Shown: in pieces, positions 29,238 to 36,830 of the stretch | Position numbering within the stretch: the stretch's first letter is position 1 | Layout of the letters: each line of letters opens with the position of its first letter | From: Streptomyces mobaraensis NBRC 13819 = DSM 40847 | GTDB taxonomy: Bacteria; Actinomycetota; Actinomycetes; Streptomycetales; Streptomycetaceae | Assembly (NCBI RefSeq): GCF_017916255.1 | Contig: NZ_CP072827.1 | Coordinates: forward strand, 4,055,501 to 4,119,500 | Direction of reading: 5' to 3' | Length of the DNA: 64,000 bases | Program-made: the position numbers and the translations under genes | Notes under the pieces: generated by a model | The model's input: only the letters and a program-made list of their open reading frames with translations | The model's database searches: none | What the model was told of the DNA's origin: nothing

Positions 29238-30059
29238 ATGAGTACGACTGCCGATCCCCTGGCCGCTCTGGGTTCCCTGCCGGGCGTCGCCGCATCCGTG
29301 GAGTCCGTGCGCAAGGCGGTGGACCGCGTGTACGGCCACCGTGTGATGCGCCGCCGCAGCAACGAGGTGACGTCCGAGGCGGCTCTCCGGGGCGCACGCG
29401 GGTCGGCCGCGCTCTCCGGTGCCGACTGGGCGCTGGAGGAGGTGCGCCGCCGCACCGACTTCGGCGGCGAGGGCGAACCGCGCACGGTCGGGGCGGCCCT
29501 GCGCCTGACCGCCGAGGCGGGGCAGCTGCTGAGCGTATGGCGGCAGTCGCCGCTGCGGGTCCTCGCCCGGCTGCACCTGGTCGCCGCCGGTGGTGCGCAG
29601 GCCGACGACACGGTGGGCCGGCCGCGGCTGCGGGGCGAGTCCGTCGACGAACCGCTCGTCGACCTTCCGCTGCCCGACGCGGACGAGGTGTCGGGCCGCC
29701 TGGAGGGCCTGGCGGCCCTGCTGATCGCGGGGACCGAGGCGCCCGCCCTGGTGACGGCGGCCGTGGTGCACGGCGAACTCCTGGCCCTGCGGCCGTTCGG
29801 CTCGTGCAACGGCCTGGTGGCCCGGGCGGCCGAACGCATCGTGCTGGTCGGCAGTGGACTCGACCCCAAGTCGATCTGCCCGGCGGAGGTGGGCCACGCC
29901 GAGCAGGGGCGGGATGCCTACGCGGCCGCCCTCGAGGGCTATGTCTCCGGTACGCCCGACGGGCTGGCGGCCTGGATCACCCACTGCGGCCGGGCTGCGG
30001 AACTCGGGGTGCGGGAGTCGACCGCCGTGTGCGAGGCCCTGCAGCGCGGCGCGGCCTGA
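29238..30059 (+). CDS. Degenerate Fic-like protein
   Basis: This 273-residue helical protein resembles the Fic/DOC fold. The equivalent of the AMPylation motif HPFxDGNGRxxR reads RPFGSCNGLVAR (around residue 185), so the catalytic His is Arg and D, G and R are also changed. It is therefore probably not an AMP-transferase. The N-terminal helices (VESVRKAVDRVYGHRVMRRRSNEV, then GARGSAALSGADWALEEV) recall the Fic inhibitory-helix region. Streptomyces genomes often label this gene an oxidoreductase, without support in the sequence. I start at ATG 29238; the frame is open to 29160. It is divergent from the CooC-like ATPase gene. Confidence 0.8.
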   Translation: MSTTADPLAALGSLPGVAASVESVRKAVDRVYGHRVMRRRSNEVTSEAALRGARGSAALSGADWALEEVRRRTDFGGEGEPRTVGAALRLTAEAGQLLSVWRQSPLRVLARLHLVAAGGAQADDTVGRPRLRGESVDEPLVDLPLPDADEVSGRLEGLAALLIAGTEAPALVTAAVVHGELLALRPFGSCNGLVARAAERIVLVGSGLDPKSICPAEVGHAEQGRDAYAAALEGYVSGTPDGLAAWITHCGRAAELGVRESTAVCEALQRGAA

Positions 30060-30404
30060 GCCTTACGGGCACGCCGTCGACGGGCGGTAGACACCCTGGC
30101 GTGAACAGGGTTGCGGCGGTACCGATGATGCCTTGGTACCGCCGCTGGCATGTTCGCCGGGTTACCAGTGCGTGCACGAAATGGCGTCCATCAGGCGGGG
30201 GTACTTTGCTCCGCCTGGTGCGACAGGCCCGTATTCGACGGGTCGGCGTCGCGTGGGTGCCCGGCGTTCATGCATTCGGTCCGTGGGGCCGTGGTGCGTG
30301 AAGGGCGTCCTCTCGGATGTCCCTGGTCTCGCGGGCCGTTGACTCCTTTTTACTCCGCTCTCCGCTCAAGCGGAAGGCGAAGGCGCACTTCTTTACTTTT
30401 AGCT
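30060..30404. other. Gene-free stretch between convergent genes with strong hairpin
   Basis: There are 345 bp between the Fic-like and HAD genes. An 11-bp perfect stem (gcggcggtacc 30113-30123 / ggtaccgccgc 30135-30145, 11-nt loop) is a likely terminator for the rightward gene. The segment 30340-30404 is AT-richer and carries a small ccgctcaagcgg hairpin. I see no convincing gene. Confidence 0.6.
30113..30145 (+). terminator. Terminator after the Fic-like gene
   Basis: A perfect 11-bp inverted repeat centred on GGTACC half-sites with an 11-nt loop lies 54 bp after the stop codon. Confidence 0.6.
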
Positions 30405-31253
30405 TCAAAGACGGGTATTCCGGACGCCCGTCCCGGGAGTGCGGCGGCTCGCCAGCCAGAACAGGCCCGCTGCGGTGAGCGCGGCGCCGACCGTCGCCGC
30501 CGCCACCAGGGCGGGACGGGACGGCATGCGCAGCGCGGCGACGCGCTGCTTGAGCCGGACGGGGCGGTCGAAGGTGAGCACCGGCCACTCCCGTGCCGCG
30601 GCCTCGCGGCGCAGGGCCCGGTCCGGATTGACGGCGTGCGGGTGGCCTACGGCCTCCAGCATGGGCAGGTCGGTCGCCGAGTCGCTGTACGCGTAGCAGC
30701 CCGCGAGGTCGTACCCCTCCGACGCGGCGAGCTCCCGGACGGCTTCGGCTTTCGTCGGGCCGTACGCGTAGTACTCCACCTCGCCGGTGAAGACGCCGTC
30801 CTCGACGACCATCCGGGTGGCGACGACGCGGTCCGCGCCGAGCATCCGTCCGATGGGTTCGACGACCTCGGCTCCCGAGGTGCTGACGATCACCACGTCC
30901 CGGCCGGCGGCATGGTGTTCCTCGATGAGCGAGGCGGCCTCGTCGTAAATGATCGGGTCGATGAGTTGGTGGAGCGTCTCCGCGACGATCTCGCGGACCT
31001 GGTGGACATTCCAGCCGCGGCAGAGCTCGGAGAGGTACTTCCTCATCCGCTCCATCTGCTCGTGGTCGGCCCCGCCCAGGAGGAAGACGAACTGGATGTA
31101 TGCCGTGCGCAGTGCGGCGCGCCGGTTGATCAAACCACCTTGGTAGAAGGACTTGCCGAAGGTGAGCGTGCTCGACTTGGCAATGACCGTCTTGTCCAGA
31201 TCAAAGAAGGCGGCCGTTCGGCGAGAGGAGTGGTTTTCCACGTCGCCGAGCAT
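30405..31253 (-). CDS. HAD-superfamily IB phosphatase with C-terminal membrane helix
   Basis: This 282-residue HAD hydrolase of the SerB-like IB subclass shows all four motifs. Motif I is FFDLDKT (DxDxT), II is VIVSTSGAE, III is the Lys in GPTKAEAV and IV is YSDSATDLPM (DSxxD). The cap domain carries GGLINRRAALRTAYIQFVF. A single hydrophobic helix (ALVAAATVGAALTAAGLFWLA) near the C-terminus suggests membrane anchoring. Streptomyces relatives have been annotated as morphological-differentiation-associated proteins. It starts at ATG 31253, divergent from the 6C RNA and Tad operon, an arrangement also known in Mycobacterium. Confidence 0.93.
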   Translation of the reverse strand: MLGDVENHSSRRTAAFFDLDKTVIAKSSTLTFGKSFYQGGLINRRAALRTAYIQFVFLLGGADHEQMERMRKYLSELCRGWNVHQVREIVAETLHQLIDPIIYDEAASLIEEHHAAGRDVVIVSTSGAEVVEPIGRMLGADRVVATRMVVEDGVFTGEVEYYAYGPTKAEAVRELAASEGYDLAGCYAYSDSATDLPMLEAVGHPHAVNPDRALRREAAAREWPVLTFDRPVRLKQRVAALRMPSRPALVAAATVGAALTAAGLFWLASRRTPGTGVRNTRL

Positions 31254-31326
31254 AGGGGCCCTCCATTCGGCGTAAGCTGAGGCGTGTGGGTTTGCCTGAG
31301 AAGCCTCTCGGGTACACCATGGAAGT

Positions 31327-31427
31327 CACGGATCGTTCGCGACCGTGTCTAACCCGGTCCGACTCCTCCCCCCCCGAGTCGGCCGTGGGGACGACCCCCG
31401 CTCTCCCCCCCGGCGGGGGTCGTCGCA
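31327..31427 (+). ncRNA. 6C RNA (probable)
   Basis: Two adjacent hairpins have C-run loops. The first is ccgactc 31359-31365 / gagtcgg 31376-31382, with a loop of C and T. The second is gacgacccccgc 31390-31401 / gcgggggtcgtc 31413-31424, with loop tctcccccccg-like. Two stems each with at least six loop cytosines define the actinobacterial 6C RNA motif. In Mycobacterium the 6C RNA lies between the ssd and HAD genes, exactly this context. A TTGCCT box at 31292 and CACCAT at 31315 (17-bp spacing) could be its promoter, so the 5' end near 31327 is an estimate. The second hairpin probably serves as terminator. Confidence 0.8.
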
Positions 31428-31570
31428 TGTCCGGACACGTTTCGTGGGTCATCCCGGGCCTCCCTCGCCCTCCGCGGGCCCCGATCGGCGCCCGTCCTCT
31501 CCCCTTCATACACGTGACTGTGTGTAATCGCCGCGCTGCGCTGGGGAAGTCACCGGTATAGGTGAGCGGG

Positions 31571-31618
31571 ATATCCACAACCGGTGAGTTGTCCACAGTT
31601 TTTCACCAAGATCCACAC
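31571..31618. promoter_or_regulatory. DnaA-box cluster
   Basis: TTGTCCACA at 31589-31597 is the Streptomyces DnaA-box consensus. Two flanking nine-mers, ATATCCACA (31571-31579) and AGATCCACA (31610-31618), share the TCCACA core. Three in 48 bp, all in the same orientation, are unlikely by chance in such GC-rich DNA. Confidence 0.6.
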
Positions 31619-31748
31619 GATTTCCCGCGCTGTCGCACGGTGATTCCCCACGCGTTCCGCGATGACCGCGGATGCGCGAGCGCGCCATGGTGCGCGTCGA
31701 CAAGCACCGGAGAAGCACCGGGGAAGCACAGGAGAAGGGGGAGGGGCC

Positions 31749-32855
31749 GTGACCGGACCCCAGACATCCGATTGGGCGCGGACCGCCGCCGCAACGCGGG
31801 GCGGGCCTTTGATTGCCACCGAGGACGAGGACCTGCTCGACGATCTGCTGCGATTGTGCGCGGCGGCGGGGGCGCTGCCGGAGGTCTGCCACGGCACACC
31901 CGCCCGGCGCGGTACCTGGGACCGGGCCTCCCTGGTCCTGGTAGGCGGTGACTGCGCCGGCCGGCTCGCCGGCCTGCCGCACCGCGAGAACGTGGTGCTC
32001 GTCGGCCGCGAGCCCGCCGATCCGGACCTGTGGCGGCGAGCCGTCCTCGTCGGCGCCCGGAACGTCGCGCTGCTGCCCGACGAGGAGGGCTGGCTCGTCG
32101 ACCGGATCGCCGACACGGTCGAGGACGTGGACGGGCCGGCGCTCACTGTCGGCGTGATCGGCGGCCGGGGCGGCGCCGGGGCGAGCACGCTGGCGTGCGC
32201 CCTGGCGATCGGCGCGGCCCGGACCGGCCGGCGGACGATGCTGGTCGACGCCGATCCGCTGGGCGGCGGCCTCGACGTCCTGTTGGGGGCCGAGCGGGTC
32301 GACGGGCTGAGATGGCCCGCGTTCGCCGGGTCCCGGGGCCGGATGGCGGGCCGGGCCCTGGAGGAGGTGCTGCCCGAGCCGCACGGACTGCGCCTGCTCA
32401 GCTGGGATCGCGGCGACGCGGAGGTGCCGCCCGAGGCCGTGCGGGCCGTCCTCGCGGCCGCTCGCAGACGTGGTGGCGTGGTGGTCGTGGACCTTCCGCG
32501 CGGAACCGACGGCTCCGCGGTCGAGGTCCTCAGGCAACTGGACCTGGGCCTGCTGGTGGTCCCTTCCGAACTGCGCGCCGTGGCCGCCGCCCACCGCGTC
32601 GCGTCGGCGATCGGCATGATGATGGGCGACCTCCGGCTGGTCGTCCGGGGCCCGTGCGGGCCCGGGCTCGACGGCGAGGAGATCGCACGGCTCCTTGGCA
32701 TCCCGCTCGCGGGCGAGGTGCCACAGGAGCCCGGCCTGGCCCAGGCGCTGGCCACCGGACGCCCGCCCGGCGGAGCCGAACGCAGCCCACTGGCGGCCTT
32801 CAGCACGGAGTTCTGGGCCCGTGCCCTGCCCGAGGGGCCGGAGGTGCCGGCATGA
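31749..32855 (+). CDS. ssd: Septum-site-determining protein Ssd (CpaE-like)
   Basis: This 368-residue MinD/ParA-superfamily protein heads the Tad pilus operon. The N-terminal ~125 residues form a receiver-like domain (LIATEDEDLLDDLLRLCAAAG). The ATPase-like half begins VGVIGGRGGAGASTLACALA; the Walker A Lys is replaced by Ala, as is usual in Ssd proteins. The VDADPLGGGLDVLLG segment is retained. Actinobacterial Ssd affects septation, while CpaE homologues place Tad machinery at the pole. I start at GTG 31749, preceded by GGGGGAGGGG. It overlaps the next gene by 4 bp. Confidence 0.92.
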   Translation: MTGPQTSDWARTAAATRGGPLIATEDEDLLDDLLRLCAAAGALPEVCHGTPARRGTWDRASLVLVGGDCAGRLAGLPHRENVVLVGREPADPDLWRRAVLVGARNVALLPDEEGWLVDRIADTVEDVDGPALTVGVIGGRGGAGASTLACALAIGAARTGRRTMLVDADPLGGGLDVLLGAERVDGLRWPAFAGSRGRMAGRALEEVLPEPHGLRLLSWDRGDAEVPPEAVRAVLAAARRRGGVVVVDLPRGTDGSAVEVLRQLDLGLLVVPSELRAVAAAHRVASAIGMMMGDLRLVVRGPCGPGLDGEEIARLLGIPLAGEVPQEPGLAQALATGRPPGGAERSPLAAFSTEFWARALPEGPEVPA

Positions 32856-34051
32856 ACACCGCGCTGCTGGACGCCGTACGGCTGCGCCTGGCCGGCACGG
32901 GGGCCGAGCCCACGCCCGCGCGGGTCGCCGAGGCCCTGCGGAAGGAAGGCCGGCTCCTCGGCGACACGGAAGTGCTGGGCATCGCCACTCGACTGCGCTC
33001 CGAACTCGTCGGCACCGGACCGCTGGAGCCGCTCCTCGCCGAACCGGACGTCACCGACGTCCTCGTCACCGCCCCCGACCGGGTCTGGGTGGACCGCGGC
33101 GCCGGACTGCGCCGGGTCGACGTCTCCTTCCCCGACGCCGCCGCCGTCCGACGGCTCGCGCAGCGCCTCGCCGCCGTCGCCGGCCGACGGCTGGACGACG
33201 CCCACCCGTGGGTGGACGCGCGGCTCCCCGACGGCACCCGGCTGCACGCCGTCCTTCCCCCGGTGGCCGTCGGCTCGACCTGCCTCTCCCTGCGCGTCGT
33301 GCGCCCCCGGGCCTTCACCCTGGACGAACTGGCCGCGGCCGGCACGCTGCCGCCCAGTGGCCAGTGGCTCCTCCGGGCCGTACTCGACGCGCGCCTCTCC
33401 TTCGTGATCAGTGGCGGCACGGGCTCGGGGAAGACCACCTTGCTCTCGAGCCTGCTGGGTCTCGTCGCCCCGGACGAACGGATCGTCCTCGCCGAGGACT
33501 CGGCCGAACTGCGGCCCGACCACCCGCACGTGGTGCGGCTGGAGAGCCGGCCCGCCAACCAGGAAGGAACCGGGCGGGTGACCTTGCGGGACCTGGTCCG
33601 GCAGGCGCTGCGCATGCGGCCGGACCGGCTCGTCGTCGGCGAGGTGCGCGGCCCGGAGGTCACCGATCTCCTGGCGGCGCTCAACACGGGCCACGAAGGC
33701 GGGTGCGGCACGGTGCACGCCAACGCCGCCGCGGACGTTCCCGCCCGGCTGGAGGCCCTCGGGTCGACCGCGGGGCTGGACCGGGCGGCGCTGCACAGTC
33801 AGTTGGCGGCGGCGCTGGCGGTGGTGATCCATCTGGTGCGGGGCCGCGACGGCCGCCGCAGGGTCGCCGAGGTGCACGTCCTGGACCGGGATCCGGCCGG
33901 ATTCGTGACGACCGTACCGGCCGCGCTCTGGGGGCGTGATGGATTCCAACGCGCGCCGGGATGGGACCGGTTGATGGCACTGTGCGGGCGCGGCGGGTAC
34001 GCGGCGGATCACGCCGCGGCCCGTCCGGAAGCGGATGGGGGGCCGTCATGA
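32852..34051 (+). CDS. Tad pilus ATPase TadA (CpaF family)
   Basis: This 399-residue type II/IV secretion ATPase would power Flp-pilus assembly. Visible motifs are Walker A GGTGSGKTTLLSSL, the Asp box ERIVLAEDSAEL, Walker B VVGEVRGPEVTDLL and the His box GHEGGCGTVHANAA. The N-terminal domain (NTALLDAVRLRLAG) precedes it, with FTLDELAAAGTL before the P loop. ATG 32852 overlaps the ssd stop and its own stop overlaps tadB (both ATGA), so the genes are tightly coupled. Confidence 0.95.
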   Translation: MNTALLDAVRLRLAGTGAEPTPARVAEALRKEGRLLGDTEVLGIATRLRSELVGTGPLEPLLAEPDVTDVLVTAPDRVWVDRGAGLRRVDVSFPDAAAVRRLAQRLAAVAGRRLDDAHPWVDARLPDGTRLHAVLPPVAVGSTCLSLRVVRPRAFTLDELAAAGTLPPSGQWLLRAVLDARLSFVISGGTGSGKTTLLSSLLGLVAPDERIVLAEDSAELRPDHPHVVRLESRPANQEGTGRVTLRDLVRQALRMRPDRLVVGEVRGPEVTDLLAALNTGHEGGCGTVHANAAADVPARLEALGSTAGLDRAALHSQLAAALAVVIHLVRGRDGRRRVAEVHVLDRDPAGFVTTVPAALWGRDGFQRAPGWDRLMALCGRGGYAADHAAARPEADGGPS

Positions 34052-34944
34052 CGGCGCCGGGCGCGGTCACCCCACCGGTGTTCGCCGCCGTGCTGCTCCT
34101 CTGCGCGGCCCTGACGGCCTGGCAACTGGCGCAGCGCGGCCGGGATGTCCGGCGCGCGAGGCTCATCCTCGCCGGGAGCGGGCCGTCGGGGCCTTGGGGG
34201 CCCGCCCTGCCGGCGAGGATCCGCGCGGGAGCCGACCGGGTCGCGGAAGCGGCCGGCCGTCGACGGGAGTTGCTCTGCCTCCCGGTGGGGTGCCTGATCG
34301 GCTGGTGGGGTGACTCGCCCCTTCCGCCGCTCGTCGCGGTGGTGGCCGTGCCCCTGGTGAGACGCCGGCTGGACGCCCGGGAGCGTCGCCGCGCCCGCGA
34401 ACGGCGCTCCGAGGCGGTGATCGAGCTGTGCGGGACCGTCGCGGGCGAGCTGCGGGCGGGGCGCCAGCCCGGTGAGGCGGTGCGGGCCTTCGACGGTGAG
34501 GCGTTCGGCCCGGCCTGGGCCGCGGTGCCGGCCGCCGCGCGGTTCGGCGGTGATGTCCCCGAGGCGCTGCGGAAGGCGGGGCGGCGGGAGGGAGCCGAGG
34601 GGCTGACCGGGGTGGCCGCCTGCTGGCAGGTGGCGGTGGACGGCGGGGCGGGGCTCGCGGCCGGCCTCGAACGGGTCGGACAGGCCCTCTCCGTCGAGCG
34701 CGACCAGCGGGAGGAGCTCGCGGCGCAGTTGGCGGGCACCAGATCCACCGCCGTGATGCTCGCCCTGCTACCCGCCGTCGCCCTGGCCATGGGAACGGCA
34801 ATCGGCGCCGAGCCCCTGCGGGTTCTGCTGCACACCCCGGCCGGCCTCGGCTGCCTCGCCCTCGGCGGGCTCTTGGAAGGCGCGGGCCTGGCCTGGACGC
34901 GGCGCATCGTGTGCGCCGCGGCCGGGGGAGGGGAGGGCGCATGA
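34048..34944 (+). CDS. Tad inner-membrane platform protein TadB
   Basis: This 298-residue type II secretion F-domain protein has an N-terminal membrane helix (PVFAAVLLLCAALTAW) and a further hydrophobic pair (about residues 80-105). The GspF-like cytoplasmic helical domain (ELCGTVAGELRAGRQPGEAV) is followed by two C-terminal membrane helices. It forms the platform with TadC. It has 4-bp overlaps at both ends within the operon. Confidence 0.9.
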   Translation: MTAPGAVTPPVFAAVLLLCAALTAWQLAQRGRDVRRARLILAGSGPSGPWGPALPARIRAGADRVAEAAGRRRELLCLPVGCLIGWWGDSPLPPLVAVVAVPLVRRRLDARERRRARERRSEAVIELCGTVAGELRAGRQPGEAVRAFDGEAFGPAWAAVPAAARFGGDVPEALRKAGRREGAEGLTGVAACWQVAVDGGAGLAAGLERVGQALSVERDQREELAAQLAGTRSTAVMLALLPAVALAMGTAIGAEPLRVLLHTPAGLGCLALGGLLEGAGLAWTRRIVCAAAGGGEGA

Positions 34945-35768
34945 CCGGGGCGGGTGGGGGAGGAGTCGCGGCGCTTGTTCCGGGGATCGCGCTGGCCGCC
35001 GTCCTGGCGGTCGTCGCGGCGGGTGCGGTGGTGGCGCTGCGTACGGCCCACCGGCGGAGTACCGCCCGTCGGCGCCCGGCACGGCTCTTCGCGACGCGTG
35101 CCCGGGCCGGTGACCCCCGTGGGCCTGCCCGGCTGCGGTCGTGGCCGGCGGGGTCCGCAGTCACGCGGCGGGTGCTGCCGGCGATCGGGGCGGGTGGCGC
35201 CGGGCTCGTCCTGGTGGACGGTGCCGGGGGCTGGGCCCTCGGCGTGGCCGCCGCCGGTGCGGCCTGGTGGTGGCGCGGGAGGGCGGCACGGGCCGCCGCG
35301 GCGCGCGCGGTTCTCCCGGTGGACGACGTGGCGCGTCAACTGCCGATCGCGGCGGACCTGCTGGCGGCGTGCCTCGCCGCCGGTGCCGGGCCGGGTGAGG
35401 CGGCCGAAGCGGTCGGCGGCTCGCTCGGCGGACCGGTCGGCGAACGGCTGGCCCGCTCCGCCGCCGAGGTCCGGCTGGGCGGGGATCCGGCGGTCGCCTG
35501 GGGGCGGCTCGGTGAACTGCCGGGTGCCCGGGGGCTGGCCCTCGGCTTGGAGCGGGCGCAGGCGACGGGAGTGCCGGCGGTGGACACGATGGCGCGGCTG
35601 GCCGGCCGGCTGCGGGCCGCGCGCGGCCGCACGGCGGCGGCCCGGGCGAGACGCGCGGGCGTGCTGGCCACGGCCCCCCTGGGGCTGTGCTTCCTGCCGG
35701 CCTTTCTGGCGGTCGGAGTCGTGCCCATGGTGATCGGCCTGGCGAGCGGGCTGCTGAGGGGCCGGTGA
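34941..35768 (+). CDS. Tad inner-membrane platform protein TadC
   Basis: This 275-residue F-domain platform protein is paralogous to TadB. It has N-terminal membrane helices (ALVPGIALAAVLAVVAAGAVVAL and a second GAGGAGLVLVDGAGGWALGVAAAGA region). The helical domain starts QLPIAADLLAACLAAGAGPGEAAEAVG, and the final helix is GLCFLPAFLAVGVVPMVIGLASGLL. It starts at ATG 34941, overlapping TadB by 4 bp. Confidence 0.9.
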   Translation: MTGAGGGGVAALVPGIALAAVLAVVAAGAVVALRTAHRRSTARRRPARLFATRARAGDPRGPARLRSWPAGSAVTRRVLPAIGAGGAGLVLVDGAGGWALGVAAAGAAWWWRGRAARAAAARAVLPVDDVARQLPIAADLLAACLAAGAGPGEAAEAVGGSLGGPVGERLARSAAEVRLGGDPAVAWGRLGELPGARGLALGLERAQATGVPAVDTMARLAGRLRAARGRTAAARARRAGVLATAPLGLCFLPAFLAVGVVPMVIGLASGLLRGR

Positions 35769-35889
35769 GCGAACGGGCGAGCGAGCGGCAGGCCCGGGCG
35801 CCGCGCCGACGGGCCGGTGAGGGAACGGAAACACGAGGACGTCCGGGCGATGTGCCCGGTGAGGAAGAACGGCGAACGAAGGGGTGGAG

Positions 35890-36087
35890 ATGGACATGCG
35901 GTGGTGGACGAGGGTCCGGTGCCGGGCCGGGGCGGCGGGGGAGGCCGGTATGACGACGGCCGAGTACGCGGTGGGAACGCTCGCGGCCTGCGCGCTGGCG
36001 GCGGTGCTGTACAAGGTGGTCACCAGCGGCGCCGTGAGCGCGGCGCTGCAGGCCCTGATCGAGAAGGGGCTCCATGCGGCGTTCTGA
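35890..36087 (+). CDS. DUF4244 Flp-pilin-like small protein
   Basis: This protein of about 65 residues has a class III prepilin-like leader: a basic N-terminus, then EAG|MTTAEYAVGTLAACALAAVLY. Glu sits at +5 after the cleavage Gly, followed by a hydrophobic helix. This is the structure of Flp pilins and the DUF4244 family, so it is the likely major subunit. The start is ambiguous between GTG 35884, ATG 35890 and ATG 35896, all near GGGG/GGAG. No prepilin peptidase gene is in the window. It overlaps the next gene by 14 bp. Confidence 0.85.
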   Translation: MDMRWWTRVRCRAGAAGEAGMTTAEYAVGTLAACALAAVLYKVVTSGAVSAALQALIEKGLHAAF

Positions 36088-36418
36088 CGGGGGTCAGGTC
36101 ACCGCGGAGGCCGCGCTGGTCCTGCCGGCGCTGGTGCTGGTCGGCACGGCCCTCATGTGGGGGCTCGTGGCCGCCTCGGCGCAGCTCCAGTGTGTGGACG
36201 CCGCGCGGTCCGGGGCCCGCGCGGCTGCCCGGTCGGAACCCGGACCCGCAGTGGTCGCCGCCGCCCGGTCGGCGGCGCCCGCCGGCGCCCGGGTGGTGCT
36301 GACGCGGGAAGGAGACCTGGTGAGAGTGCGGGTGGAGGCCCAGGCGGCCGGTCCGGGACCGCTCGCCGTCCGGCTCGACGGAGAGGCGGTGGCCCTTGCG
36401 GAGGAGACGGTGGGCTGA
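36074..36418 (+). CDS. TadE-like pseudopilin
   Basis: This 114-residue protein has a prepilin-like leader, DGG|QVTAEAALVLPALVLVG (Glu at +5, then a hydrophobic helix). A small extracytoplasmic domain follows. TadE-like proteins are minor pilins of the Tad system. Its coding sequence overlaps both neighbours (14 bp upstream, 23 bp downstream). Confidence 0.88.
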   Translation: MRRSDGGQVTAEAALVLPALVLVGTALMWGLVAASAQLQCVDAARSGARAAARSEPGPAVVAAARSAAPAGARVVLTREGDLVRVRVEAQAAGPGPLAVRLDGEAVALAEETVG

Positions 36419-36818
36419 CCGGCGGGCCGGGGGTGACCGGGGTTCCGCCTCGGTCTGGACGGCGGTCGCCGCCGCGGCGCTCTGCGCGGTCTTCCTGGCC
36501 CTGCTGGCCATGAGCCAGGCGGTGCTGGCCCGGCATCGCGCGGGCGGGGCCGCCGACCTGGCGGCCCTGGCCGCCGCCGACCACGCCCTGCTGGGCCCGG
36601 AGGCGGCCTGCGGCTTCGCCCGCAGGGTCGCCGACGCCCAGCGGGCGGCGGTGGTCGCCTGCGAGGTGACGGGCGGGACCGCCGAGGTGGCGGCCGAGGC
36701 GGGAGCGGGGCCTTATACGGTCCGGGTCCGCTCGCGGGCGGGCCCCGCCTCGACCGCGGGCACTCCGGCGGGCGCGGAGTCCGGGCCGCCGGGTGGGGTG
36801 GCGGGAAGGGGGACCTGA
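36396..36818 (+). CDS. TadG/Rv3654c-like helix-plus-secreted-domain protein
   Basis: This 140-residue protein has a basic start, GDRGSASVWTAVAAAALCAVFLALLAMSQ and an Ala-rich region AGGAADLAALAAADHALLG, the signature of TadG-like or Rv3654c-like proteins that end actinobacterial Tad operons. The prepilin Glu is absent. The best start is TTG 36396, inside tadE, because no in-frame ATG or GTG exists nearer. Two Cys (AACGFA and VACEVT) probably form a disulphide. Confidence 0.8.
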   Translation: MRRRRWADRRAGGDRGSASVWTAVAAAALCAVFLALLAMSQAVLARHRAGGAADLAALAAADHALLGPEAACGFARRVADAQRAAVVACEVTGGTAEVAAEAGAGPYTVRVRSRAGPASTAGTPAGAESGPPGGVAGRGT

Positions 36819-36830
36819 GAGCGGACCGGG

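Larger units (their letters stand above)
31254..31748. promoter_or_regulatory. 495-bp region with 6C RNA and DnaA boxes
   Basis: This gene-free region lies between the divergent HAD and ssd genes. It holds a probable 6C small RNA (two C-loop hairpins, 31359-31424), then a cluster of DnaA-box-like sequences (31571-31618), then a purine-rich ribosome site before ssd. The HAD promoter must lie in its left part. Confidence 0.7.
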
